Of a stretch of DNA of 64,000 nt, positions 52,014 to 63,202 are shown in pieces. This DNA comes from Agromyces cavernae (GTDB taxonomy: Bacteria; Actinomycetota; Actinomycetes; Actinomycetales; Microbacteriaceae). Below the pieces are notes generated by a model, which did no database searches, was not told the DNA's origin, and worked only from the letters and a program-made list of their open reading frames with translations. A program made the position numbers and the translations under genes. Within the stretch, counting starts at the first letter, position 1. Each line of letters starts with the position of its first letter. The stretch is from the NCBI RefSeq assembly GCF_021044935.1, contig NZ_JAJNMP010000002.1:372001-436000 (forward strand). The letters are read 5' to 3'.

Positions 52014-52019
52014 TGGCGA

Positions 52020-54068
52020 ATGACCGACGACCGGCGCAACCCGCTGCTCGAGCCGAGCCCGTTGCCGTGCGGGCTTCCGCTGTTCGCGCTCATCCGCCCC
52101 GAGCATTACCGCGAGGCGCTCGAGCTCGGCATGGCCGAGCAGCGGCGCGAGGTCGACGCGATCACGCGCGATCCCTCCCCGGCGACGTTCGTCAACACGA
52201 TCGTCGCCCTCGAGCGATCGGGCGCCCTGCTGCGCCGCGTGCTCCCGGTGTTCGAGAACGCGAGCGCGGCCGTCGCCGACGCCGAGATCGACGCCCTCGA
52301 GACCGAGTTCGCCCCGCGCCTCGCCGCCCACCACGATGCGATCCGCCTCGATCCGCGTCTCTTCGCCCGCTTCGAGGCGCTTCTGGAGGAAGGCGACCGT
52401 CTCGCGCTCGACGCCGAGTCCGCCTACCTGCTCGAACGCCGCCACCGCGTCGCGATGCTGGCCGGCGCCGGTCTCGACGATACGGGTCGCGCCGAGCTCG
52501 CCGAACTCAACGAACGGATCGCCGCCCTGACGACCGAGTTCCAGCAGCGGCTCCTCGCCGACACGAATGCGAACGCCCTCCACATCGCCGACGAAGCCGA
52601 GCTCTCAGGTCTCGACGACCAGCAGCGCGGCGCGGCGCGTGCGGCAGCCGTGTCGCGGCGGCTCGAGGGGTGGCTGTTCCCCCTCGTACTGCCCACGGTG
52701 CAGCCGCTGCTGGCCGCGCTCCATGACCCCGGCGTTCGCGACCGCCTGTTCGCCGCATCGCGCGCCCGAGGATCCGGCGGCGGCCCGCACGACACCCGCG
52801 AGACGCTCCTCGAGCTCGTGCGGGCGCGAGCGCGACGTGCTCGGCTGCTCGGGGTCGACAGTCACGCGGCCGCCGTCACCGCGGACTCGACGGCCGGCTC
52901 CCCCGAAGCCGTCGACGACCTGCTCGGCCGGCTTGCGCCAGCCGCGCGCGCGAACGCACGACGAGAGGCCGTCGCCCTCGAAGCCCGAGCCGCACGCGAC
53001 GGGCAGCGCCGCGTCGAGGCATCCGACTGGATGTACCTCACCGAGCGGGTGCGGTCTGACGTCCACGAGGTCGACCTGCAGGCGATGCGTCCGTTCTTCG
53101 AGTTCGACCGGGTGCTCGTCGACGGCGTGTTCCGGGCGGCGACGCTGCTCTACGGCATCGAGTTCACGGCGCGCACCGACCTCATCGGGTACCACCCCGA
53201 CACGCGCGTGTACGAGGTCGCCGACCACGACGGCACCACGGTCGGCCTGTACCTTCTCGACCCGTACGCCCGCGATTCCAAGCGCGGCGGCGCCTGGATG
53301 AGCTCGCTCGTCGACCAGTCGGCGCTCGACGGCACCCTGCCCGTGGTCGTCAACAACCTCAACGTCCCGAAACCGGCCCCGGGTGACCCCACGCTGCTGA
53401 CGTTCGACGAGACCGAGACCCTGTTCCACGAGTTCGGCCACGCGGTGCACGGGCTGCTCGCCCGGGTCGCCTATCCGACGTTCTCGGGCACGAACGTCTT
53501 CCGCGACTTCGTCGAACTGCCGAGCCAGGTCAACGAACTGTGGATGCTGCGCCCCGAGATCGTCGGCGCCTACGCGGCGCACCATGAGACCGGTGAGCGG
53601 ATGCCCCAGCACGTCGTCTACCGCCTGCTCGCGTCGCACACCTTCAACGAGGGGTACTCGACCACCGAGTACCTCGCCGCGGCCGTGCTCGACCAGGCGT
53701 GGCATCGGCTGTCCCCCGACGAGGCGGCCGCCGTGACCGATGTCGCCGGGTTCGAGCGCGACGCCCTCACCGAGGCGGGCCTCGACGATCCGCTCATCCC
53801 GCCGCGCTACTCGAGCGCCTACTTCGCGCACATCTTCGCGGGCGGCTACGACGCGGGCTACTACTCGTACATCTGGAGCGAGGTCGCCGGGGCCGACATC
53901 ATGGCGTGGTTCGAAGCGCACGGCGGCGCGACGCGTGAGAACGGCGACCGCTTCCGCGCCGAGATCCTCGCGCCGGGCGGTTCGCGCGACCCGCGGCAAT
54001 CCGTGCGCTCACTGCTCGGCCGAGAACCGACCATCGAGCCGCTGCTCAGGCGGCGCGGTCTCGTCTAG
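52020..54068 (+). CDS. M3 family zinc metallopeptidase (peptidyl-dipeptidase Dcp-like)
   Basis: 682 aa, cytoplasmic. The zinc site is HEFGH at residues 470-474 (LFHEFGHAVHGLLARV) with the downstream Glu in FVELPSQVNELW. The C-terminal SSAYFAHIFAGGYDAGYYSY is the substrate-binding Tyr/Gly loop of Dcp and oligopeptidase A. It releases dipeptides or processes short peptides. Leaderless ATG after TAGTGT. Confidence 0.94.
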   Translation: MTDDRRNPLLEPSPLPCGLPLFALIRPEHYREALELGMAEQRREVDAITRDPSPATFVNTIVALERSGALLRRVLPVFENASAAVADAEIDALETEFAPRLAAHHDAIRLDPRLFARFEALLEEGDRLALDAESAYLLERRHRVAMLAGAGLDDTGRAELAELNERIAALTTEFQQRLLADTNANALHIADEAELSGLDDQQRGAARAAAVSRRLEGWLFPLVLPTVQPLLAALHDPGVRDRLFAASRARGSGGGPHDTRETLLELVRARARRARLLGVDSHAAAVTADSTAGSPEAVDDLLGRLAPAARANARREAVALEARAARDGQRRVEASDWMYLTERVRSDVHEVDLQAMRPFFEFDRVLVDGVFRAATLLYGIEFTARTDLIGYHPDTRVYEVADHDGTTVGLYLLDPYARDSKRGGAWMSSLVDQSALDGTLPVVVNNLNVPKPAPGDPTLLTFDETETLFHEFGHAVHGLLARVAYPTFSGTNVFRDFVELPSQVNELWMLRPEIVGAYAAHHETGERMPQHVVYRLLASHTFNEGYSTTEYLAAAVLDQAWHRLSPDEAAAVTDVAGFERDALTEAGLDDPLIPPRYSSAYFAHIFAGGYDAGYYSYIWSEVAGADIMAWFEAHGGATRENGDRFRAEILAPGGSRDPRQSVRSLLGREPTIEPLLRRRGLV

Positions 54069-54103
54069 CGTGTCGATCGACGGACCGCTCGGCGGGAAAC
54101 GAA

Positions 54104-54141
54104 ACGACCCTCGGCTTCCGTTCGAGGAAGCCGGAGGTCGT
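54104..54141. terminator. terminator-like hairpin between the peptidase and the suf operon
   Basis: 16-base arms (54104-54119 and 54126-54141) with two mismatches and a 6-base loop. On the minus strand, downstream of sufT, it is followed by a moderately T-rich stretch (TTCGTTTC). It separates convergent units. Confidence 0.6.
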
Positions 54142-54152
54142 GTCCGGTGAGA

Positions 54153-54482
54153 CTAGATGGCGAAGCCGAGTGCACGCATCATGTCGCGACCGTCGTCGGT
54201 GATGCGCTCGGGCCCCCACGGCGGCATCCACACCCAGTTGATGCGGAAGGCCTCGACGACGCCGTCGAGCGCCTCTGCGGTCTGCTCTTCGAGCACGTCG
54301 GTGAGGGGACATCCGGCGCTCGTGAGCGTCATGTGGATGACCAGCGCGTCGTTCTCGTCATCCCAGCCGAGGTCGTAGATGAGGCCGAGATCGACGACAT
54401 TGACGCCGAGCTCCGGGTCCATGACGTCTTTCAGCGCCTCGGTGACCTCGTCGAAGCGCTCGGGCGCGAGTGAAGTGACCAT
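54153..54482 (-). CDS. metal-sulfur cluster assembly factor (SufT/DUF59 type)
   Basis: 109 aa. DUF59 (MIP18/PaaD-like) domain: ALKDVMDPELGVNVVDLGLI and MTLTSAGCPLTDVLEEQ with the conserved Cys. Helps mature Fe-S proteins. Here it is the last gene of the suf operon, 20 bases after sufC, which fits SufT in other Actinobacteria. ATG 54482. Confidence 0.93.
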   Translation of the reverse strand: MVTSLAPERFDEVTEALKDVMDPELGVNVVDLGLIYDLGWDDENDALVIHMTLTSAGCPLTDVLEEQTAEALDGVVEAFRINWVWMPPWGPERITDDGRDMMRALGFAI

Positions 54483-54502
54483 GCTGCGAGTCTACCCGCG
54501 GC

Positions 54503-55276
<774 letters not shown>

Positions 55277-55323
55277 GTTCTGGTTGGTCTCTTTCGTTGG
55301 TCGGCCGCGCGAGCCGGAATGTT

Positions 55324-55650
55324 TCAGACGGTCAGCGTGACCGCGGGGTCGATGAGGACGTCGCCGCCCTCGATCTGCACCTGGTAGACGGGGACCGGCT
55401 CGTAGGCCGGGAGGGTGAGCGGCTTGCCGGTCTTCAGCGAGAACATGGAGCCGTGGGCCCAGCACTCGAGGGTGTCGTTCTCGACGAAGCCCTCGGCGAG
55501 CGAGATGTCGCCGTGCGTGCAGGTGTCGCCGATCGCGAAGATGTCGCCCGCGGCGTCTTTGACGAGCGCGATGGGCACGCCGTCGACGACGACTCGCGAC
55601 GCCTCGTTCACGGCGAGGTCGTCGACCCCGCACACCCGAACCGCCGCCAT
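55324..55650 (-). CDS. Rieske-type ferredoxin in the suf operon
   Basis: 108 aa. A [2Fe-2S] Rieske domain with C44-x-H46 (DTCTHGD) and C63-x2-H66 (ECWAHGS), as in dioxygenase ferredoxins. Located between sufD and sufC, a position typical of Actinobacteria, where it may donate electrons during cluster assembly (inference). ATG 55650 follows the sufD stop after one base. Confidence 0.93.
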   Translation of the reverse strand: MAAVRVCGVDDLAVNEASRVVVDGVPIALVKDAAGDIFAIGDTCTHGDISLAEGFVENDTLECWAHGSMFSLKTGKPLTLPAYEPVPVYQVQIEGGDVLIDPAVTLTV

Positions 55651-55651
55651 G

Positions 55652-56845
55652 TCAGTTGCCCTGCAATTCGGCTTCGAGCGCGGCGATGAGCCGCTCTTCG
55701 AGCTCGGGCGAACCGATCTTCTGCACGATCTCGGTGAGGAACCCGCGCACGACGAGGCGACGCGCCTCGTCTTCGCGGATGCCGCGAGCCATGAGGTAGA
55801 ACAGCTGCTCGTCGTCGAAGCGCCCCGTGGCGCTCGCATGACCGGCACCCTCGATGTCGCCGGTCTCGATCTCGAGGTTCGGCACCGAGTCGGCACGGGT
55901 GCCGTCGGTGAGCACGAGGTTGCGGTTCTGCTCGTAGCTGTCGGTGCCGGTGGCCTTCGGGCCGATGAGCACATCGCCGATCCACACGCTGCGCGCGCCC
56001 GCGCCCTGCAGCGCACCCTTGTAGGTGACGCGGCTCTTGGTGTGCGGGGCGTCGTGGTGCACGAACACCTGCTGCTCGAGGTGCTGGCCGGCGTCGGCGA
56101 AGTAGAGGCCGAGCGCCTCGACGTCGGCACCCTGCTCGGCGAGGTGGGTCGACGGGTTGACCCGTACGACCTTGCCGCCGAGCGAGACCACGATGTGCTT
56201 CAGGAACGAATCCCGGCCGAGGCGCGCGAACTGGCTCGCGAGATGCACCGAGTCGTCGCTCCACTCCTGCAGCGACACGACGGTGAGCGATGCGCCCTCG
56301 CCGACCAGGATCTCGACGTTCTCGCTGAGGCGTGCGTCGCCCGTGCCGCGGAGCACGATGAGCGCGCGGCTGAACGGCGCCGCCTCGATGACGGTGTGCG
56401 CCGCGCGCGGCGCGGTGCCGAGACCCGAACGGGTGATGACGGCGACCTTCTCGTCTTCGCCCGTGACCGACACGAGCAGCGACTCGCCGAAGGTCGACCA
56501 GGCGTTGGCGCTCGCGCGCTCCTCGGGGATGCCGGCCGACCCGATGCGGGCGTCCGTGCGGTCGATCCACGAGATCGCCACGCCCGGGACATCCGCGCCG
56601 TCCTGAGCCTGTCGAAGGGTCGTCTCGATCGTCGGGCGCGAGCCGTCGAGTTCACCGGCGGTGAGGTCGGCGAACGCCGCGACGGGCGAGAGCTTCCACT
56701 CGTGTTCGCGGCCGTTGACCGGCTCGAAGTCGTCGACGTTCACCGAGCGGAACCGCTCGGAACGCGTCTGCACCGGGACGAATGCGCCGTCGGTGTGCGC
56801 GACGAGGCCGTGCTGCTCGGCCGTGGGCATGGCTGTGCTGGTCAT
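55652..56845 (-). CDS. sufD: Fe-S cluster assembly protein SufD
   Basis: 397 aa from ATG 56845. SufB/SufD beta-helix core: VVSLGGKVVRVNPSTHLAEQ, QHLEQQVFVHHDAPHTKS, GRFDDEQLFYLMARGIREDEA, RRLVVRGFLTEIV. Forms the scaffold complex with SufB and SufC2. An upstream GTG (56857) sits directly against the GGAG and is a less likely start. An 18-base repeat sequence is inserted in frame near residue 78 (TLRQAQDG). Confidence 0.95.
   Translation of the reverse strand: MTSTAMPTAEQHGLVAHTDGAFVPVQTRSERFRSVNVDDFEPVNGREHEWKLSPVAAFADLTAGELDGSRPTIETTLRQAQDGADVPGVAISWIDRTDARIGSAGIPEERASANAWSTFGESLLVSVTGEDEKVAVITRSGLGTAPRAAHTVIEAAPFSRALIVLRGTGDARLSENVEILVGEGASLTVVSLQEWSDDSVHLASQFARLGRDSFLKHIVVSLGGKVVRVNPSTHLAEQGADVEALGLYFADAGQHLEQQVFVHHDAPHTKSRVTYKGALQGAGARSVWIGDVLIGPKATGTDSYEQNRNLVLTDGTRADSVPNLEIETGDIEGAGHASATGRFDDEQLFYLMARGIREDEARRLVVRGFLTEIVQKIGSPELEERLIAALEAELQGN
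56602..56619. repeat. intragenic CCTTCGACAGGCTCAGG-type repeat inside sufD
   Basis: The minus strand reads CCCTTCGACAGGCTCAGG, the core of a palindromic repeat found in many copies in actinobacterial and some other genomes. It is translated as LRQAQ in SufD without breaking the frame. Confidence 0.65.
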
Positions 56846-56859
56846 CTGGGCGGTCACTC

Positions 56860-58278
56860 CTAGCCCACCGATCCTTCCATGCCCATTTCGATGAGCTTGT
56901 TGAGTTCCATCGCGTATTCCATGGGGAGCTCGCGGGCGATGGGCTCGATGAACCCGCGCACGATCATGGCCATGGCCTCGTCTTCGGGGATGCCGCGCGA
57001 CATGAGGTAGAAGAGTTGCTCTTCACTGACCTTCGACACCGTGGCCTCGTGGCCGAGCTGCACGTCGTCGACGCGGATGTCGATCGCCGGGTAGGTGTCG
57101 GATCGCGAGATCGTATCGACCAGCAGGGCGTCGCAGCGCACCGTGTTCGCCGCGTGGTGGGCGTTCGCGTCGACGCGCACCTCACCGCGGTAGCCGGCAC
57201 GGCCGCCGCCGCGCGCGATCGATTTCGAGACGATCGACGACTGCGTGTAGGGCGCCATGTGGATCATCTTGGCGCCGGCGTCCTGGTGCTGGCCCGGGCC
57301 CGCGAACGCGACCGAGAGGGTCTCGCCCTTGGCGTGCTCGCCCATGAGGAAGATCGACGGGTACTTCATCGTGACCTTCGAGCCGATGTTGCCGTCGATC
57401 CACTCCATGGTGGCGCCCTCGGCAGCGGTCGCGCGCTTGGTGACGAGGTTGTAGACGTTGTTCGACCAGTTCTGGATCGTCGTGTAGCGCACGCGGGCGT
57501 TCTTCTTCACGATGATCTCGACGACCGCCGAGTGCAGCGAGTCGGACTTGTAGATCGGCGCCGTGCAGCCCTCGATGTAGTGCACGTAGCTGCCCTCGTC
57601 GGCGATGATGAGCGTGCGCTCGAACTGGCCCATGTTCTCGGTGTTGATGCGGAAGTAGGCCTGCAGCGGGATCTCGACGTGGACGCCCGGCGGCACGTAG
57701 ACGAACGACCCGCCCGACCAGACCGCGGTGTTCAGGGCGGCGAACTTGTTGTCGCCGGCCGGGATGACCGTGCCGAAGTACTCCTCGAAGAACTCGGGGT
57801 GCTCACGCAGCGCCGTGTCGGTGTCCATGAAGATGACGCCCTGGCGCTCGAGCTCTTCGTTGATCTGGTGGTAGACCACCTCGGACTCGTATTGCGCGGC
57901 GACGCCGGCGACGAGACGCTGGCGCTCCGCCTCGGGGATTCCGAGCTTCTCGTAGGTGTTCTTGATGTCGTCGGGCAGGTCTTCCCAGGTCTGGGCCTGC
58001 TTCTCGGTGGAGCGCACGAAGTACTTGATGTTGTCGAAGTCGATCTCGGAGAGATCGGCACCCCAGGTGGGCATGGGCTTGCGCTCGAAGAGCTGCAGCG
58101 CGCGCTGGCGCCGCTGGAGCATCCACTCGGGTTCGTCCTTCAGCCGCGAGATGTCGGCGACCACCTCGGGCGAGATGCCGCGTCGGGCGGATGCCCCGGC
58201 GACATCGGAGTCGGCCCAGCCGAACTCGTACGTGCCGAGCCCTTCCAGTTCGGGGCGGTCGATCAGTACGTCCGTCAT
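56860..58278 (-). CDS. sufB: Fe-S cluster assembly protein SufB
   Basis: 472 aa. Core scaffold subunit on which clusters form. Typical blocks are [60 protein letters not shown] (the conserved Cys near the cluster or persulfide site), [20 protein letters not shown] and [20 protein letters not shown]. First gene of the operon sufB-sufD-Rieske-sufC-sufT. No SufS/SufU genes follow; the cysteine desulfurase must be elsewhere. Confidence 0.97.
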   Translation of the reverse strand: MTDVLIDRPELEGLGTYEFGWADSDVAGASARRGISPEVVADISRLKDEPEWMLQRRQRALQLFERKPMPTWGADLSEIDFDNIKYFVRSTEKQAQTWEDLPDDIKNTYEKLGIPEAERQRLVAGVAAQYESEVVYHQINEELERQGVIFMDTDTALREHPEFFEEYFGTVIPAGDNKFAALNTAVWSGGSFVYVPPGVHVEIPLQAYFRINTENMGQFERTLIIADEGSYVHYIEGCTAPIYKSDSLHSAVVEIIVKKNARVRYTTIQNWSNNVYNLVTKRATAAEGATMEWIDGNIGSKVTMKYPSIFLMGEHAKGETLSVAFAGPGQHQDAGAKMIHMAPYTQSSIVSKSIARGGGRAGYRGEVRVDANAHHAANTVRCDALLVDTISRSDTYPAIDIRVDDVQLGHEATVSKVSEEQLFYLMSRGIPEDEAMAMIVRGFIEPIARELPMEYAMELNKLIEMGMEGSVG

Positions 58279-58386
58279 GCTCTCCCTCTTCTCCTCCCGT
58301 GCGACCGGCTATCAGTCCGGCTCATTCCCCGTCGCGAGTCGAGGTGCTCGCCGATCGGGAGATGATGTGCGGGTGGCGTCAGTGCG

Positions 58387-58459
58387 AACCTAAGATGGCT
58401 GGGTACCCGCATCGCGCGTTGTCGCGCGCCTCGCGGGAATCTCCAACCCTTCGAGTCTA
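58387..58459 (-). promoter_or_regulatory. candidate suf operon promoters
   Basis: Two possible -10 boxes on the minus strand in the 253-base gap between sufB and ctaA: TAGGTT (58387-58392) and TAGACT (58454-58459). Neither has a clear -35 box. No SufR-type regulator gene is adjacent. Confidence 0.3.
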
Positions 58460-58531
58460 CAGGGTCGCCGTGTCGCCGGGTCCGACCACCCAGCACCTGC
58501 ACAGGGCGCGCCCGGATCAGGATCCACGAGC

Positions 58532-59467
58532 GTGACCCGCACTCTCCGCATCTTCGCCTGGGCCTCGTTCATCGCGCAGGTGACGATCATCGCGACGGGT
58601 GGCGCGGTGCGCCTGACCGGTTCGGGTCTCGGATGTCCCACCTGGCCCACGTGCACACCCGATTCGCTCGTCCCGACCGACGAGCTGAGCTATCACTCGC
58701 TCATCGAGTTCGGCAACCGCCTCATGACGGGTGTCGTGGGCATCCTCGCCCTCATCGTGTTCCTGCTCGTGTGGCGCATCCGCCGTGAGCGGCGCGACCT
58801 CTTCGTGCTCTCGTTCATCGTCGGCCTCGGCATCGTCGCGCAGGCGATCGTCGGGGGAATCACGGTCTGGACGGGCCTCAACCCCTTCATCGTGGGGTTC
58901 CACTACGTCTCGTCGCTCGCGCTCGTGTGCGTGACGGCGGCGTTCCTCGCCCGCATGGACGAGCCCGCCGGACCCCGCGAGCGTGCCGTACCCGGGTGGT
59001 ACGCGGGCCTCACCCACGCGACGAGCGCCGTGCTCGCCCTCACCATCGTGTTCGGCGTGCTCACCACGGGCTCCGGCCCCCACTCGGGCGACGCCGAGGC
59101 CGGCCGAACGGGATTCGACTCCGAGCTGCTCGAGCACGTGCACGCCTGGCCCGGGTACGCGCTCGTCGCGCTCACCCTTGTCCTCGCCGTCGCCGCGTGG
59201 CGCCTGAAGCTGCCCACGCTCGGCTGGGTGATCGTGCTGCTCGCCGCCGAGGTCCTGCAGGTCGCCGTCGGGCTCTACCAGGCCCGCAACGGACTGCCGG
59301 TGCTCGCCGTCGGGGTGCACATGGTGCTCGCCGCGCTCACCGCCGCGACCATGACGCTCGTCGTGCTGCGCCTCAAGCGGCCGGCTGCGACATCCGACTC
59401 GCCCGCCGAAGCGTCCTCGGCGGCGTCCGCGACCGGGACCGCCGAGGCCGGGGCTTCCGCCGCCTGA
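58532..59467 (+). CDS. ctaA: heme A synthase (COX15/CtaA)
   Basis: Oxidises the heme O methyl group to give heme A for cytochrome c oxidase. 311 aa, eight transmembrane helices. N-terminal IIATGGAVRLTGSGLGCPTWP with a Cys pair (GCPTWPTC), heme-ligand His in LIEFGNRLMT, IVGFHYVSSLALV and LLEHVHAWPGYALVA, and VGVHMVLAALTAATMT. An Ala/Ser/Glu tail ends the protein. GTG start at 58532; divergent from sufB. Confidence 0.94.
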   Translation: MTRTLRIFAWASFIAQVTIIATGGAVRLTGSGLGCPTWPTCTPDSLVPTDELSYHSLIEFGNRLMTGVVGILALIVFLLVWRIRRERRDLFVLSFIVGLGIVAQAIVGGITVWTGLNPFIVGFHYVSSLALVCVTAAFLARMDEPAGPRERAVPGWYAGLTHATSAVLALTIVFGVLTTGSGPHSGDAEAGRTGFDSELLEHVHAWPGYALVALTLVLAVAAWRLKLPTLGWVIVLLAAEVLQVAVGLYQARNGLPVLAVGVHMVLAALTAATMTLVVLRLKRPAATSDSPAEASSAASATGTAEAGASAA

Positions 59468-59832
59468 AGCCTCCCAGGGCCTGAATCCTCACGCCCCGAC
59501 CTCACTTCCGACGGCCGCGCCGCAATCGCGGAGATCGCCATCAGCTCGGATCCCTACGGTCGAACCGATCCGATTCCGCGGAGTTCGCCGACATTGCGGT
59601 CAGCGCCGATGCAGCCCCTGCCCGACGGCGCGGACGATGCCGCCCTGCACGCCCGGCCAGTCGTCGGTCACCTTCGGCCGAGTCAGCCGAGCTGTACAGA
59701 GCCGGTGTGCTCAGGACGGTGTTGAGGACGGATGATGCGAACCACAGTTTCGGCGATCGCCGTACCTTCGGAACGATTGGGGCGGTTCCATCCGAAGTCG
59801 TGGTGATCGCCGGAGTACCGGCGGCGGCGCCT
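59468..59832. other. intergenic region between ctaA and ctaB, no gene seen
   Basis: 365 bases between convergent stops. Short open frames have no conserved features. An imperfect hairpin at about 59764-59797 (arms CTTCGGA/TCCGAAG) lies downstream of ctaB on the minus strand and may act as its terminator. Confidence 0.5.
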
Positions 59833-60753
59833 CTAGAACGGCAGCAGCGGGTCGATGCCGATCGCAAGGAAGAGGAGCGAGAGGTACATGATCGAGCCGT
59901 GGAACACCCGCATCGGCGAGACCTGCTCGTGCCGGATCGCGAGGTTGTACAGCCGGTGCGTCTCGTAGATGAACCAGACGCCCGTGACGAGCGCGACGGT
60001 CGAGTACACCAGCCCCATCTCGGCGATCGGGATGAGCAGCAGCGAACACGCGACCGTCGCCCAGGCGTAGAGGATGACCTGCAGACCCACCTGCGCGCGA
60101 CCGCGGACGACGGCGAGCATCGGCACGCCCGCAGCGGCGTAGTCGTCCTTGTACTTCATCGACAGCGGCCAGTAGTGCGGCGGGGTCCACAGGAAGATGA
60201 TGAGGAACAGGATGAGCGGCGGCCAGTCGAGGCTGCCGGTCACCGCTGCCCAGCCGATCAGCACGGGCATGCACCCGGCGACGCCGCCCCAGACGATGTT
60301 CTGCGACGTGCGGCGCTTGAGGATGAGGCTGTAGAAGACGACGTAGAGCAGGATCGCGGCGAGCGAGAGCGCCGCGGCGAGCCAGTTGGTGAACACCCCG
60401 AGCCACACGATCGACGCGATGCCGAGCCCGTATGCGAAGACGATCGCTTCGCGGTCGGTCAGTTCGCCCGTGACCAGTGGGCGGCCCTGCGTGCGCTTCA
60501 TGACGCGGTCGATGTCACGGTCGATGTAGCAGTTGAACGCCCCGGCGGAGCCCGCGCTCATGGCGCCGCCGATGAGCGTGGCGACGAGCAGCCAGAGGTT
60601 CGGCAGGCCCTGCTGCGCCAGGATCATGGTCGGCGCGGTGACCACGAGCAGCAATTCGATGACACGCGGCTTGGTGAGCGCGAGGTATGCGGCGAGCTTG
60701 CGCCGCACCGTCATCTCAGGTCGCGACTCGCGGGTGTGCACGGCTGCCTTCAT
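59833..60753 (-). CDS. ctaB: heme O synthase (protoheme IX farnesyltransferase)
   Basis: Adds the farnesyl group to heme B to make heme O, the substrate of CtaA. 306 aa, about nine transmembrane helices. The prenyl-diphosphate Asp motif is [20 protein letters not shown]; a second Asp-containing loop is [19 protein letters not shown] 60753 has GAGGAA two bases upstream. Divergent from tkt. Confidence 0.95.
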   Translation of the reverse strand: MKAAVHTRESRPEMTVRRKLAAYLALTKPRVIELLLVVTAPTMILAQQGLPNLWLLVATLIGGAMSAGSAGAFNCYIDRDIDRVMKRTQGRPLVTGELTDREAIVFAYGLGIASIVWLGVFTNWLAAALSLAAILLYVVFYSLILKRRTSQNIVWGGVAGCMPVLIGWAAVTGSLDWPPLILFLIIFLWTPPHYWPLSMKYKDDYAAAGVPMLAVVRGRAQVGLQVILYAWATVACSLLLIPIAEMGLVYSTVALVTGVWFIYETHRLYNLAIRHEQVSPMRVFHGSIMYLSLLFLAIGIDPLLPF

Positions 60754-60807
60754 CGTTCCTCTTCTGGGCGCGGGCACGTCACGGCGACTCCCCACGCACC
60801 CTCATCG

Positions 60808-60813
60808 AGTCTA
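60808..60813 (-). promoter_or_regulatory. -10 box of ctaB
   Basis: TAGACT on the minus strand, 54 bases upstream of the ctaB ATG, which has its own Shine-Dalgarno. Confidence 0.45.
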
Positions 60814-60863
60814 GGCCATCTCGGCACCGGGCCACGGCGGCGTGAATGCGCGCGTGCCGGGAC

Positions 60864-60890
60864 CTCACGGCAGCCGGTTGCCGCCGTGAG
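60864..60890. repeat. inverted repeat between the ctaB and tkt promoters
   Basis: 8-bp perfect arms CTCACGGC/GCCGTGAG (60864-60871 and 60883-60890), 11-base loop. It sits between the two divergent promoters. Possible regulator site. Confidence 0.4.
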
Positions 60891-60899
60891 ACACAGCCC

Positions 60900-60927
60900 G
60901 TCACACAAGGCCCGGGATCCATATACT
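60900..60927 (+). promoter_or_regulatory. tkt-tal promoter
   Basis: -35 GTCACA (60900-60905), 16-base spacer, -10 TATACT (60922-60927), five of six matches to TATAAT. The leader to the tkt start is about 150 bases and shows no recognised riboswitch. Confidence 0.65.
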
Positions 60928-61082
60928 GAGGAATGCGCGCCTCGTGTCGCGGGTTCTCCCCTGACGTCATCCAGACGACGTTCCGGGGCGCTCTCCGCCC
61001 GTGGCGGAACCGCGCCAGAACGTCCTCGGCGGGTCGGGGCTGACGGTTCCCGACACGTCACGATCGGAAGGAACAGCACCTC

Positions 61083-63176
<2,094 letters not shown>

Positions 63177-63202
63177 CGCGAGCCCGAAGAGGAGACATCC
63201 AC

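Noticed and set aside
59541..59867. 108-codon minus-strand frame overlapping the ctaB 3' end
   Set aside because: No Shine-Dalgarno, no -10 box, no conserved features, and it overlaps a certain gene.
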